Positions 9,911 through 19,519 are shown, numbered from the stretch's first letter. The stretch is DNA of 64,000 nt from Hydrogenovibrio thermophilus (GCF_004028275.1 NZ_CP035033.1:2414501-2478500); one strand, 5' to 3'. The notes: generated by a model not told the origin, from the letters alone. Translations and numbers: made by a program.

Positions 9911-10708
9911 TCAAAAACCGGAATCGGCGGACTGTGCCCGGTGAAGTGTATCTTGACGATAATACTGTTTGAGTTGCTCGTATACGCCGGGAAAATGCTG
10001 TTTGAGCCGTTTCGGGGCGGTGAAGAAATACTCGGTCGTGACGGCGAAAAATTCCGCCGGAGACGTGGCGGCATAAGAATTGATGTCCGGGTTGTGGTAA
10101 TGCGCCAATTGCGCCTGCAAATGCTCGAACGCCTGACTAAAAGCTTGCGTCCAAACCGCGCGGTTCATCTCCGCATGCAGTGGCGGCATGCCATTGGCTT
10201 TGCCGTTCAACATATCCAGTTTGTGCGCGAACTCATGCAACACCACATTGTGGCCGGGGTGGTTTTCCGACAATTCCGCTTCGGCTTCATCCCAAGCCAA
10301 GACCACCGGCCCGTCGTACGACCAGGACTCCCCCGCCAGAACGTTATCCTCCTGCCGCACCAAACCGAGTTCGTCGTGCGCTTCGCGCCGGACGCGAAAG
10401 GCGCTCGGATAAACGATGATGTCATTGCAGCCATCCAAGGTGTCCAACCCCAAATTCAACACCAAGAGCGCCGCCTGAGCGGAAATGGCCGCGCCCATTT
10501 CCGACGTCACCACCTGCCCTTGCGCGCCTTTGAAATATTTCCGATGCAAAAACACCGTTGCCATTTCCCGCAACCGCGCTTTTTCCACCGCACTCAAACC
10601 GTGAAACAACGGGTCGGCCGTCATCAAATGATGCCAAGTCTCATGCGGAATCGGGAAACGTTTGAGAATCCGCCGAACGCGGAAATGTTCGAGCCACTTG
10701 GCAATCAT
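9911..10708 (-). CDS. mtfA: MtfA-type zinc peptidase (M90)
   Basis: This cytoplasmic zinc-dependent protein of the MtfA family (265 aa) is known in E. coli as the factor that binds the repressor Mlc/DgsA and has aminopeptidase activity. The zinc motif is visible as HEFAHKLDML (HExxH). Upstream lie LVLNLGLDTLDGCNDIIVYP and SYDGPVVLAWDEA, and downstream the SPAEFFAVTTEYFFTAP segment carries the third ligand. It ends the reverse-strand run that begins with two thioredoxin-fold proteins, only 4 bases after the nearest one. No Mlc homologue is in the window, so its partner here is unknown. Confidence 0.9.
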   Translation of the reverse strand: MIAKWLEHFRVRRILKRFPIPHETWHHLMTADPLFHGLSAVEKARLREMATVFLHRKYFKGAQGQVVTSEMGAAISAQAALLVLNLGLDTLDGCNDIIVYPSAFRVRREAHDELGLVRQEDNVLAGESWSYDGPVVLAWDEAEAELSENHPGHNVVLHEFAHKLDMLNGKANGMPPLHAEMNRAVWTQAFSQAFEHLQAQLAHYHNPDINSYAATSPAEFFAVTTEYFFTAPKRLKQHFPGVYEQLKQYYRQDTLHRAQSADSGF

Positions 10709-10712
10709 CGCG

Positions 10713-11234
10713 TCACTCCATCCGCTTATCGTTGCCCATCTCTTCTAACGCTTGATTAATGCGTTCTGTCAGATAATAAGGCACGTAATCATAAGCCCCG
10801 GAATTGACCATGCGTTTGCCGATTTCACTGCCGTCGGCATCGACAAAGACAATGGTCGGGAAGGTGGTGACATTATAGAGTTCTTGGAAAAAGGCATTAT
10901 CGACCGGCTCGCCGTAAAAATCGCGAATGGTTTCGTCCTTGGCATCGACACGGATTTCCACCATATGCACGTAACCGTCCAGCAAGCCGTTTTCAATCAT
11001 CGGCAAAATGGCGGCGTCCTTCAGCTTTTCGCACGCGCCGCAACGCACCCGGTTGAAATAAATGGCGATGGGCTGTTTATCCTGTTTGGCTTGCTTGGCC
11101 AATTGTTGGAAGTCCTCGGCCGGATTCAACGCCCAGGCATCGGCCCAAGCCGTCATGGGCGATACCCATAACCCGGCTAATAAAACCATCGCCAACCAGC
11201 CTGCAGCAGACTGTTTTATAACCTTTCGTCTCAT
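10713..11234 (-). CDS. exported thioredoxin-fold protein
   Basis: A secreted thioredoxin-like protein of about 173 residues. From the ATG at 11234 it begins MRRKVIKQSAAGWLAMVLLA, a classical signal peptide with a likely cleavage at AWA-DA. An alternative ATG at 11273 would add 13 residues. The mature protein has a CGAC redox motif (NRVRCGACEKLKD) and the cis-proline region TTFPTIVFVDADG, which resembles thioredoxin_7/SoxW-like periplasmic proteins. It sits between a TlpA-like protein and mtfA. A role in periplasmic thiol chemistry is likely; the substrate is unknown. Confidence 0.82.
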   Translation of the reverse strand: MRRKVIKQSAAGWLAMVLLAGLWVSPMTAWADAWALNPAEDFQQLAKQAKQDKQPIAIYFNRVRCGACEKLKDAAILPMIENGLLDGYVHMVEIRVDAKDETIRDFYGEPVDNAFFQELYNVTTFPTIVFVDADGSEIGKRMVNSGAYDYVPYYLTERINQALEEMGNDKRME

Positions 11235-11298
11235 CCTAATACGGCCTCGTGTTACATCCATGAAAAATTGCATTCCATGGATTTTACACTGGCGGGCA

Positions 11299-12597
11299 CT
11301 ATTTTTCTCGAATTAAGGCCTCGATTTGTTGAAGCGTGGCCGGATCGTCCCATTCGTGCCCGCCAAACAAGGCATAGCGAATGGTTCCTTTTTTGTCGAT
11401 GACGTAGGTGCTCGGATAGGCAAAAACTCGCCAGGCCTGCACGGCGGAACCTTTCGGGTCCAGCAGAATGGGAAAGTTCACCGGATGATCGGTCAGAAAC
11501 GACTCGATTTGCGGTTTTTCCTCCGCCAGATTGGCGGCGAGAATTTCAAACGGCTGGCCTTTTAAAGCAGTTTTCAAGCGGGTCATGGATGGAATTTCAT
11601 GCACACAAGGCGGGCACCAACTGGCCCAGAAATTCAACAGCAGCACCTGCCCGCGATAGTCTTTCAGGTTGTGCGTCGTGCCTGCCATATCCACCAATTG
11701 CAACGGACGGTTTTGCGGCCCGGTGTAGGGTTGCAACCCCACCGAACCCGGTTTTGCCGCAACGTCAGACCTGGTCGTTTTATCGGTTTCGACTGTTTGG
11801 TTGGATTCAGAAGCCGTTTGACGCGTCGCGTCCATATAAGGAATCAACGTGTGGATCGCCGACAGCACATCCTGCAACAAGGTCTTCGCTTGCGCGTTTT
11901 CCACCGCCAAAGCATCGGGGCGGAAATAATAACGGTCGCGCACCTCCGGCATGAGCCGTAGAAACACGTCCGAGCCGCTCGCTCCCAAGGTTTCTTGCAA
12001 TTCCGGTAAATGCCAACGCCAAGGGGACAGTTCCGCCTGAATCACATACACCGGCGCATCCAACCGCGACACCGACGGCCAATAATGCGCCTTTTGCCCG
12101 GCTTGCGGCGTTTCGACATACAGATTCGGATTAAGCAAAACCACCGCGATATCCGATTGCGGCGTTTGCATCGCCTCGACCAGTGCTTTCACTGCCAACG
12201 CCGCGCCCTGATTGGCGCTGATAACAATCAGCGGCAGCCCTTGCGCTTTCAGACGCTGGATTTCCTCGGCGATGACGGACGGCGGAATGCGCTCCAAACT
12301 GCTGGTGGTGGCGGGCAGGAAAAAGCTTTCGAACAGATTCGGCAAGGTGACGGTCAACCCTTTATCGGCCAAGCGTTCCGCCAGACGACGTTCCTGCGGC
12401 AACACGCCATGTTCGGACGGCACCCACAACACATTAGCTCGCGGTTGTTCCGCTTCGAACACCAACGACTCCAGCTCGCCTTCCAATCCGGTTTCCGCAC
12501 GTGCCTCCAACACTGTGCCCGCCGCTTCGGCCGCCCAGCTTGACGGCCCGCTCAGCACCAGTAAACACGGCACTATCCAGTATGGCATCCATCGCAT
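11299..12597 (-). CDS. exported fusion: alpha/beta-hydrolase-like domain + TlpA thioredoxin domain
   Basis: An exported two-domain protein (432 aa from the ATG at 12597, which has an AGAGG site; a longer start at 12618 is possible). A signal peptide is followed by a domain of about 230 residues with alpha/beta-hydrolase topology. Where a GxSxG nucleophile elbow is expected the sequence is VISANQGAALAVKAL, so the serine is missing. After a polar linker the C-terminal 140 residues form a TlpA/ResA thioredoxin with the motif NFWASWCPPCVHEIPSMTRL and the cis-proline loop FAYPSTYVIDKKG. It lies 64 bases upstream of the second exported thioredoxin. The hydrolase half may bind rather than cleave. 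Confidence 0.8.
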   Translation of the reverse strand: MRWMPYWIVPCLLVLSGPSSWAAEAAGTVLEARAETGLEGELESLVFEAEQPRANVLWVPSEHGVLPQERRLAERLADKGLTVTLPNLFESFFLPATTSSLERIPPSVIAEEIQRLKAQGLPLIVISANQGAALAVKALVEAMQTPQSDIAVVLLNPNLYVETPQAGQKAHYWPSVSRLDAPVYVIQAELSPWRWHLPELQETLGASGSDVFLRLMPEVRDRYYFRPDALAVENAQAKTLLQDVLSAIHTLIPYMDATRQTASESNQTVETDKTTRSDVAAKPGSVGLQPYTGPQNRPLQLVDMAGTTHNLKDYRGQVLLLNFWASWCPPCVHEIPSMTRLKTALKGQPFEILAANLAEEKPQIESFLTDHPVNFPILLDPKGSAVQAWRVFAYPSTYVIDKKGTIRYALFGGHEWDDPATLQQIEALIREK

Positions 12598-12840
12598 CCT
12601 TATCCACCTCTTTCCCATCCCAGGGTTATATCGACTCGGGTTTTGATCAAATTATACCGCTCGGCCGCCCACAAACCATTAGGGGAAACCCGATAAAAGC
12701 CCGATACCAATCAATAACCTTACTTTAAGTATTTGAATTTTATGGCGCAACCTTCTATATTGACACCTTAGCCAACGGTTGCCGGCACACACTGTGGTAA
12801 TATTGGTTGGGCCGATTTCAAAAAACGGACGTTTTCGATT

Positions 12841-14847
12841 ATGTGGCGTAAACTCAGCATTCAACTGCAATTGATGACTTTGATGATTGCCGTCACCGTC
12901 ACGGTGGCGCTCAGTTCGCTTGCCGTGGCTTTCTGGCTCGACATTGAAGAACGCAAATCCCTCGCCATCGAACTCACCCAAACCGTGAAAAACGCCCTCG
13001 ACCATGACTTGATCAACGGCATCACCCATCAGGACGCCGCCCTCTTCGCCAACCTCAAGCGACGTTTGCAAGGCTTCCCGAAAATCGACCGCGTTCTGGT
13101 TTTAAGCACCGCCGATGAGGTCATTTTCAACTATCAGCACAGTGACGAACACTACAACGACCTGGTGCAGAAAAGCACCAACAAGCCGCGTTTTTCAGGT
13201 GAAGACCTGTATGTTCGTTACCCTCTCACCGATGGGCAACAGCAATACGGCTCGGTGACCTTTATCGTCGACATTGAATCCTTCGCCACCCAGTTTCGAC
13301 AACACCTGATTTTTTTGGTGATGGCGCTGCCGATTGAGTTGTTGCTGGCGATGATTCTGGCCTGGTGGATCAGCCGAAGCTACAACCAGCCGTTTACGGT
13401 GTTGGTGGAGGCGATGAAACGCAGTGATGTCGCCAACAACCGTTTCAAACGGGTTGAAACCGAGGCCCAGAACGAAGTCGGCGACCTGTTCGACGGCTAT
13501 AACCACATGATCGAACGCATCGAAACCACCACCCGACAAATCCGTTTCCAATCCGAACACGACGCCCTGACCGGCCTATACAACCGCTTTTACATCGAAA
13601 ATCGTTTGCGCCAAGCCCTCACCCAAGAAAGCGACAAGCCACACCTGCTGCTGTGTTTCGACCTCGACCGTTTCAAACTCATCAATGACGCAGCCGGTTA
13701 CCGCGCCGGTGACGAACTGCTGAAAATGCTGGCACACAGTTGTCAGGAACAATTGCCTGACAAAGCGGTGATGGCTCGCCTCGGCGGCGATGATTTCTAC
13801 GTTTTGTTGCCGGACACCGAGGCCGAGACCGGATTGAAGCAAGCGGAAAATTTACGGCAGTTGCTGGCCGACTACCGCTTTACCTGGGAAGGTTCGGCCT
13901 ATTCGGTGTCCGCCACCTTCGGCGTAGTATGTTTCCGGGCGCACGACTTCACACTCGACGAACTGGTCAAAGCCACCGATTCAGCCTTTGCCGAAGCCAA
14001 ATCACGCGGCCGCAACCAACTGCATCTGTATCAGCCCGACGAAGGTTACACCGAAAACCATCAACATCAGGTTCAGGTCGCCGGTTGGATAAAGGATGCC
14101 CTCAAGGCTCACTCCGGCTCACACCCCAGCCCCGGGACGGCCCGTTTCGAACTCTACGCCCAGGCCATCAAACCGTTACAAACCCAAACCTCGCAACTCG
14201 GTTACGAAGTGCTGCTGCGGATGCACGACGATCAAGGTCGTTTGATTGCACCGGATAATTTCCTCCCCACCGCCGAGCGCTACCAACTGATGACCGAAGT
14301 CGATATCTTCGTTCTCAACACCTACGTCGACACGGTGATGCAACAACCGGCGCATTTGGACAAACTCGGTCTCGTACACGTCAACCTGTCCGGTTCCAGC
14401 CTCAATCATCCGGACTTCCAGTCCAACCTCAAGCACCTGATCCAAACCCGTGATTTCCCTTGGCACAAATTGGAACTGGAAGTCACCGAAACCGCGGCGG
14501 TGGATAACTTCAACCAGGCCGTCACCTTCATTGAATACTGCAAATCGCAAGGCATCGGTCTGGCACTGGACGACTTCGGCACCGGCATGTCGTCATTCGA
14601 ATACCTCAAAAGCCTGCCGTTCGATGTGGTGAAAATCGACGGCAGTTTCGTCAAAGACATGCATTCCGACCCGACCGACCACGCCGTCATTCGCTACATT
14701 CAGGAAATCAGCGCGTTACGCCACCAAAAAACCGTGGCCGAATACGTTGAGACCGAGCAGGATGTCCGGGCGCTGACCGACATCGGCGTCACCTACGGCC
14801 AAGGCTATTTCCTCGGCAAACCCAAACCGCTGACGGATTGGTTCTAA
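12841..14847 (+). CDS. membrane GGDEF-EAL c-di-GMP protein
   Basis: A 668-aa protein of cyclic di-GMP metabolism. One helix at about residues 9-32 and another at about 155-178 enclose a periplasmic sensor. A short HAMP-like segment leads to the GGDEF domain (DALTGLYNRFYIENRL, DLDRFKLINDAAGYRAGDEL, active loop RLGGDDFYVLL). The EAL domain follows with YEVLLRM (EVL instead of EAL), HVNLSGSSL, ELEVTET, LDDFGTGMSSFEYL and VKIDGSFVKDM. Metal-binding and catalytic residues of the phosphodiesterase are present. The GGDDF loop is close to canonical and no RxxD inhibitory site is evident, so either activity is possible. The next gene starts 10 bases later. Confidence 0.92.
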   Translation: MWRKLSIQLQLMTLMIAVTVTVALSSLAVAFWLDIEERKSLAIELTQTVKNALDHDLINGITHQDAALFANLKRRLQGFPKIDRVLVLSTADEVIFNYQHSDEHYNDLVQKSTNKPRFSGEDLYVRYPLTDGQQQYGSVTFIVDIESFATQFRQHLIFLVMALPIELLLAMILAWWISRSYNQPFTVLVEAMKRSDVANNRFKRVETEAQNEVGDLFDGYNHMIERIETTTRQIRFQSEHDALTGLYNRFYIENRLRQALTQESDKPHLLLCFDLDRFKLINDAAGYRAGDELLKMLAHSCQEQLPDKAVMARLGGDDFYVLLPDTEAETGLKQAENLRQLLADYRFTWEGSAYSVSATFGVVCFRAHDFTLDELVKATDSAFAEAKSRGRNQLHLYQPDEGYTENHQHQVQVAGWIKDALKAHSGSHPSPGTARFELYAQAIKPLQTQTSQLGYEVLLRMHDDQGRLIAPDNFLPTAERYQLMTEVDIFVLNTYVDTVMQQPAHLDKLGLVHVNLSGSSLNHPDFQSNLKHLIQTRDFPWHKLELEVTETAAVDNFNQAVTFIEYCKSQGIGLALDDFGTGMSSFEYLKSLPFDVVKIDGSFVKDMHSDPTDHAVIRYIQEISALRHQKTVAEYVETEQDVRALTDIGVTYGQGYFLGKPKPLTDWF

Positions 14848-14857
14848 CGGGGGACTC

Positions 14858-16225
14858 ATGGTTTTACGGCTTCTGATTTATTTGCTGGTCGGCTTGTTCG
14901 TCGTGTGGTTTTTCACCGTCGGCTTAGAGCGTATCATGACCCCGCCCAAAGACCTTTCCGACATTCCGACACTGCAAAAAAACTACCAGAAAACGCCCGC
15001 CATTCGCCCGGTCACACCGCAAATGGCGCAAGCGCAGGAAGCGGAAGCCTTGCGATACCTCAACCGCATTCGTCAATCCTTGCAGCTCAACCCGCTCAGC
15101 GGCAATGCCAAACTGGCCGAGGCGGCCCGTCATCACGCCAATTATTCCACATTGAACAATATTCAGGCGCACCCGGAACAGCCAGGCCTGGCCGGTTTCA
15201 CGGGTGAAACACCGCAGTTGCGCGCCAACGCCGCCGGATACCAAAGCCCGGTCGCAGAAGTCATCGCCTACAATCACGCCAGCCCCTACCCGATGGTGGA
15301 CGACCTGATGTCCGCCATCTATCACCGACTCGGACTGCTGAACATGACTCAGGACCAAATCGGCATCGGCGTGGCGGGTAACGGCGAAGGCCAGGTCAAA
15401 TCCGCACTAGTCGGACTGCTGGGCAATAAAACCTTGGAAACGCTGTGCGAGCAACCGCCAGCCCCCAAACCGGGCGCCTTAGCGTTCACCCAACTCTGCC
15501 CGTCCGGCGCCCCCATCCCGAAACGCGATGTCGCCCGCGCGATGAGTGCCGTCGCCAAAACCAACCCCAAACTGGTGGCCTGGCCCAAATCCGGCGCCAC
15601 GGTGCCACCGGTGTTTTATGAAGAAAGCCCCGACCCGTTACCGGAGTGCAATGTCAGCGGTTATCCAGTGCACGTGCAAATCAACCCCATTTTTGTCGGT
15701 CGCATCCAATTCGATGCCGACAGTTTCCAACTTCATGAACTCATCGACGGAGAATCCCATCCGGTGGAAGCCGCCGCCATTTTCGGCAACCGCAACGACC
15801 CAAACCGACAGGAGGACGCTCCGGCGCCGAATAAAGACCAGTGGATCGCATTTTTCCCGCAACAACGTTTGAACTGGAACAGCCGTTATCAGGCGGAAAT
15901 CCAGTATCGGGAAAATCACACCACCAAAACCATGCGTTGGAACTTCTTTACCGAAAAACAGCCAGGCCTGGTGGAAATCCGCCGCAGCCAAACGCTTAGC
16001 ATCCGTGAAGGTCAGACGCTCACCCTCTACTTCCCGCCCAAGTCTTGTCACAACCCGGACGACATTCGCCTGCAACGCCAGATTCCGCCCGGCATCAACG
16101 CCCAGGCTCGCTTTGTGGACGGCGAAACATTACAAGTGACCTTGAAGTCCGCCCCATTCGGCGGGGCATTTAACCTGCGCTATCAGCCGGGCGATATTCA
16201 AATCCGATTTGAAGTGGACTCCTAA
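14858..16225 (+). CDS. membrane-anchored CAP (SCP/PR1)-domain protein
   Basis: A 455-aa protein with an N-terminal membrane anchor (MVLRLLIYLLVGLFVVWFFT) and a CAP/SCP-like domain at about residues 60-185. There EALRYLNRIRQSLQLNPLS, AARHHANYSTLNN and YHRLGLLNMTQDQIGIGVAG match the family's helix and strand pattern. The remaining ~250 residues look beta-rich and are not recognised. The CAP tetrad histidines appear partly present. It overlaps no neighbour but lies 10 bases after the GGDEF-EAL gene and is probably co-transcribed. It contains two copies of the CCAGGCCTGG palindrome, both read as Pro-Gly-Leu. Function is unknown. Confidence 0.8.
   Translation: MVLRLLIYLLVGLFVVWFFTVGLERIMTPPKDLSDIPTLQKNYQKTPAIRPVTPQMAQAQEAEALRYLNRIRQSLQLNPLSGNAKLAEAARHHANYSTLNNIQAHPEQPGLAGFTGETPQLRANAAGYQSPVAEVIAYNHASPYPMVDDLMSAIYHRLGLLNMTQDQIGIGVAGNGEGQVKSALVGLLGNKTLETLCEQPPAPKPGALAFTQLCPSGAPIPKRDVARAMSAVAKTNPKLVAWPKSGATVPPVFYEESPDPLPECNVSGYPVHVQINPIFVGRIQFDADSFQLHELIDGESHPVEAAAIFGNRNDPNRQEDAPAPNKDQWIAFFPQQRLNWNSRYQAEIQYRENHTTKTMRWNFFTEKQPGLVEIRRSQTLSIREGQTLTLYFPPKSCHNPDDIRLQRQIPPGINAQARFVDGETLQVTLKSAPFGGAFNLRYQPGDIQIRFEVDS
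15182..15191. repeat. CCAGGCCTGG palindrome copy (in CAP-domain gene)
   Basis: Exact copy read as Pro-Gly-Leu. Confidence 0.85.
15962..15971. repeat. CCAGGCCTGG palindrome copy (in CAP-domain gene)
   Basis: Second exact copy in this gene, again read as Pro-Gly-Leu in the context Gln-Pro-Gly-Leu. Confidence 0.85.
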
Positions 16226-16285
16226 CGTCTAAATGCCCCCATATCTAAAGCAGACGTCCGTAATGATTTCCGTTAAAATGCCGGT

Positions 16286-18442
16286 ATGACTTCTTCCAAT
16301 GCACCAAGCAACCCGGCTCAAATTTGGGCCGATGACTTATGCACACAGCTGGAACAACAGCGCCACCGTGCCTGCTTAGTGCTTTGCGGTTCAGCCGACT
16401 GGCACCAGGCCTGGTTAAAACGATTGATTCGACCCAACTGGCAAGGCCTGTTTATTGGCGAAACCAGTCCGCACCCGCAAGCGACGCCTCAAAACCCCAA
16501 ACAACTCCGCCACCTACTCGGACAGGAAACCGACTTCGCGCTGTTCGACGCCGAAGCCGGTTTGGAAGCGGATGCCCTCGGCATTGTCGGCGGCTTGATT
16601 CGCGCCGGCGGTTTGTGCTTGATCTGTCTGCCGCCGAAAGCAGATTTTCTGAATCATCCCAATCCCGCTTTGGCGGCGTTTTTGAACTACCCGCTCACCC
16701 CGGAAGACAGTTTGAAAGGGTTCCAGGCACACCTGTGGCATCAGCTCCACCGACACGCGCTGTGGTTGGAAGAAAACCAAATCGACCCGGCCTGGCCAAA
16801 TTTGCATCACTTACCGTCGGCCCCCTCAACACCGCCGTTAAACCGCGACGTCACCCAACCGACCGCCGACCAGGCCGAGGCCTTACACGCCATTCAACAT
16901 GTGGCCTTCGGGCATCGCAAACGTCCGTTACTGCTCACCGCTGACCGGGGGCGTGGAAAATCAACCACACTCGGACTGGCCTGCGTCGCGTTATTGCAAG
17001 CCGGGAAGCGCCGCCTCACCCTTTCCGCCGCGCGCTTGCCACAGGTGCAAACAGCCTTCGATACGATTGAAAATGCGCTCCCGCAGTTGGCGCTCTCCGG
17101 TTTCGTGTTACGGGAAAAACGTCCAGGCCTGGTAATTTTCGACATCGACCAGGACGTCGCGGAAATTCGGTTCCGCGCGCCGGATGACTTAATCCGCGCA
17201 CCGGCCGACACCGAACTCTTGCTGGTGGACGAAGCCGCCCATTTGCCACTACCAATGCTGTTTGCGCTGCTGAAAAGTCATTCCAGAACGGTTCTGGCCA
17301 GCACCGAACACGGGTACGAAGGCTCAGGGCGAGGCTTCCGCCTGAAGTTGACCGAACATCTTGATGCCCATTATCCGGGCTGGAAACGCCACACCCTGAC
17401 CACGCCGATTCGCTGGGCGGACAAAGACCCGCTGGAAAACACGCTGAACCAACTGTTTTTGCTGGACACCGCTCCGGAAAAAGACATCACCGATCCAACC
17501 CTGATTCGTCAGGTGCAAATCGAACGCATCGACCACCCGGCCGAACTGGCCCAACCAGACAACCGTGCCGACCTGCAACGCCTGTTCCAACTGCTGACCC
17601 AAGCCCATTACCAAACTCGCCCCAACGACTTGATGCAGTTATTGGAAATTCCCAATCAACAACTCTGGGTGGCCCGAGCGCAGGGGCAAATCGTCGCCGT
17701 GCTGTTTGCGGTGGGCGAAGGCGGCTTGCCGAATGAACCCGGCCGCCGCTTTCAAGGCCACCTGTTCCCGCAACTGTTAAAACGTCATACCCATCATCCG
17801 GACTGGTTGTCATTAAACGGCTGGCGCATTCAGCGTTTGGCGGTCTGGCCTTCCGTACAGCGTCTCGGGCTAGGGCGCCAGTTGACAGCGCACTTTATCG
17901 AAGCCAACCAAACCGAAGCCGACACCCTGTCCGTCAGTTTCAGCGCCGACGCCGGATTGATTCGTTTCTGGACCTCGCTGGATTTTCAGCCATTACATCT
18001 CGGCTTGAAGCGCGACCAGGCCAGCGGCCAACATTCCGCCGCCTTGTGTTATCCGCTGACGGAAAAGGCGGCACGACTGACCCAACAAGCCCAACAACAA
18101 TTCCAATCCGAATTCGCCTGGAACCTGACTCAGCCCTTCCAGCACCTGGAAAGCGATTTGGCTCTGGCGATTCTCCGTGGTCAACCGCCTGCCCTGCCGA
18201 GCCATTTTCCAAACGGTTACCTGCAAGACCAACCCTTTGAAAGCGTCGCTTTCGCCTTGCGCCAATGGACGCTGGGCCAACTCACCCAACTGGAAGATTC
18301 CGATACCTTGGCACTTTGGCTTCGCAAAGTCGTCCAGCATCAGGCCTGGTCGGATGTCGTTGCCGCATCACCTTTTCCGCACCGCAAAGCGCTGGAAGCC
18401 CACTTCAAAAACTGGTTAGCCCAACAACTGGCACCGATTTAG
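16286..18442 (+). CDS. tmcA: tRNA(Met) cytidine acetyltransferase
   Basis: TmcA acetylates the wobble cytidine of elongator tRNA-Met (ac4C34), using acetyl-CoA and ATP. The 718-aa protein has the full family layout: an N-terminal DUF1726-like domain, an ATPase module with the P-loop DRGRGKSTTLGLA and Walker B LLVDEAAHLPLPML, and a GNAT acetyltransferase domain around QRLAVWPSVQRLGLGRQL. A C-terminal tRNA-binding domain follows. Two exact CCAGGCCTGG copies lie in the gene (as Gln-Ala-Trp and Pro-Gly-Leu), plus a one-mismatch copy at 18340. It stands alone on the forward strand. Confidence 0.93.
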   Translation: MTSSNAPSNPAQIWADDLCTQLEQQRHRACLVLCGSADWHQAWLKRLIRPNWQGLFIGETSPHPQATPQNPKQLRHLLGQETDFALFDAEAGLEADALGIVGGLIRAGGLCLICLPPKADFLNHPNPALAAFLNYPLTPEDSLKGFQAHLWHQLHRHALWLEENQIDPAWPNLHHLPSAPSTPPLNRDVTQPTADQAEALHAIQHVAFGHRKRPLLLTADRGRGKSTTLGLACVALLQAGKRRLTLSAARLPQVQTAFDTIENALPQLALSGFVLREKRPGLVIFDIDQDVAEIRFRAPDDLIRAPADTELLLVDEAAHLPLPMLFALLKSHSRTVLASTEHGYEGSGRGFRLKLTEHLDAHYPGWKRHTLTTPIRWADKDPLENTLNQLFLLDTAPEKDITDPTLIRQVQIERIDHPAELAQPDNRADLQRLFQLLTQAHYQTRPNDLMQLLEIPNQQLWVARAQGQIVAVLFAVGEGGLPNEPGRRFQGHLFPQLLKRHTHHPDWLSLNGWRIQRLAVWPSVQRLGLGRQLTAHFIEANQTEADTLSVSFSADAGLIRFWTSLDFQPLHLGLKRDQASGQHSAALCYPLTEKAARLTQQAQQQFQSEFAWNLTQPFQHLESDLALAILRGQPPALPSHFPNGYLQDQPFESVAFALRQWTLGQLTQLEDSDTLALWLRKVVQHQAWSDVVAASPFPHRKALEAHFKNWLAQQLAPI
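16405..16414. repeat. CCAGGCCTGG palindrome copy (in tmcA)
   Basis: Exact copy read as Gln-Ala-Trp. Confidence 0.85.
17123..17132. repeat. CCAGGCCTGG palindrome copy (in tmcA)
   Basis: Exact copy read as Pro-Gly-Leu. Confidence 0.85.
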
Positions 18443-18556
18443 TCATCTTTTTTCTCGCCCGCTTCAAGGCATCTTCAAGCCTTTTTATCTCACCTGATTG
18501 ATAAATTTCATGCGAATCCGGCATATAAGGGTTGCTCTAATAATTTATTTGAATAC

Positions 18557-18575
18557 AATAATCATTATCATTAAT
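18557..18575. promoter_or_regulatory. Fur box upstream of exbB-exbD-tonB
   Basis: AATAATCATTATCATTAAT matches 15 of 19 bases of the classical Fur consensus GATAATGATTATCATTATC, including the unbroken ATTATCATT core. It lies 109 bases before exbB, so the TonB energy system is probably repressed by Fur with iron. Confidence 0.75.
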
Positions 18576-18683
18576 ATTAACTTAAGCGCTTAATTTCGTC
18601 TGCTGCATTTTCCGATAAGCGCCCATCAATAAACCGGCCAGACGGCATAGACGCTTTCGGCCAGATTTGGACACTGAATTGAT

Positions 18684-19133
18684 ATGGACATTTTAAAACT
18701 CTATCTCGACATTACGGTTTTCAGCCTCTTGGGACTGATGGCGTTCATCGCCACCTGGTTCACGCTGGAACGCCTGCTCGCTTACCGAAAAGTCGATGTC
18801 ACCACCTACAACCATATCGATTTACTGACGGTCGACCTGACCCGTAACCTGACGATGATTTCCACCGTCGGTGCCAACGCGCCTTATGTCGGTCTGCTGG
18901 GCACCGTATTGGGCATTTTGGTGACGTTTTACGAGCTGGGCATGTCCGGCACCATGAACACCGGCGACATTATGGTCGGATTGGCGCTGGCACTGAAAGC
19001 CACCGCCGGCGGTATCGCCTTGGCGATTCCAAGCATCATTGCCTACAACCTGCTGATGCGCCGCGTCGAGGTCTGCCAAGCCGAATACCGTGCTTACGAA
19101 GCGTTGAACCAAGCCGGAGCCGCGCGCGGATGA
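18684..19133 (+). CDS. exbB: ExbB proton-channel subunit of TonB system
   Basis: An inner-membrane component of the TonB energy-transducing complex (149 aa, MotA/TolQ/ExbB family). It has three membrane helices and the conserved region APYVGLLGTVLGILVTFYEL, followed by GLALALKATAGGIALAIPSI. The short length resembles the Helicobacter/Campylobacter ExbB type rather than the ~240-aa enteric form. The stop codon overlaps the exbD start (ATGA), and tonB follows. A Fur box precedes the operon. Confidence 0.92.
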   Translation: MDILKLYLDITVFSLLGLMAFIATWFTLERLLAYRKVDVTTYNHIDLLTVDLTRNLTMISTVGANAPYVGLLGTVLGILVTFYELGMSGTMNTGDIMVGLALALKATAGGIALAIPSIIAYNLLMRRVEVCQAEYRAYEALNQAGAARG

Positions 19134-19519
19134 AACGTTTCGACGACATCAATGTCATTCCGCTGATTGACGTCATGCTGGTGTTGCTGGCCGTGGTGCT
19201 GACCTCCGCCAGCTTCATCGTGCAGGATTCGCTGGACATCAAACTGCCGGAAACCGAAAGCACCACCGAATACGTGCCACCGAAAGAGAAAGTGGTGAAT
19301 TTCGCCATTGATGCCGACGGCCAATTGTTTATGGATGAAAAACCGACCCAATACCCGGCGTTGCCGACCGTTTTGAAGCCGCTGAACCCGAAAACCCCGC
19401 TGGTCATTAAAGTGGACGACAAAGCGGAATTCGGACGATTCATTCAATTGGTGGACGCCCTGAAAGCCCATAACCTGACCAATCTGACGTTTTTAACCGA
19501 AAAAGCGCAGAGCGAATAG
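19130..19519 (+). CDS. exbD: ExbD biopolymer transport protein
   Basis: The single-pass partner of ExbB (129 aa). The N-terminal helix DVMLVLLAVVLTSASFIV carries the conserved aspartate (in PLIDVMLVLL) used for proton translocation. The periplasmic domain follows with VVNFAIDADGQLFMDEKP, typical of ExbD/TolR. It overlaps exbB by four bases and lies nine bases before tonB. Confidence 0.92.
   Translation: MKRFDDINVIPLIDVMLVLLAVVLTSASFIVQDSLDIKLPETESTTEYVPPKEKVVNFAIDADGQLFMDEKPTQYPALPTVLKPLNPKTPLVIKVDDKAEFGRFIQLVDALKAHNLTNLTFLTEKAQSE

Larger units (their letters stand above)
16405..17132. repeat. paired palindrome copies within tmcA
   Basis: The two exact copies in tmcA lie 718 bp apart in different reading frames relative to the palindrome, showing that the repeat is kept at DNA rather than protein level. 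Confidence 0.6.

Noticed and set aside
12760-12803. Promoter TTGACA ... TAATAT before the GGDEF-EAL gene
   Set aside because: The two elements are about 32 bases apart, too far for sigma70.
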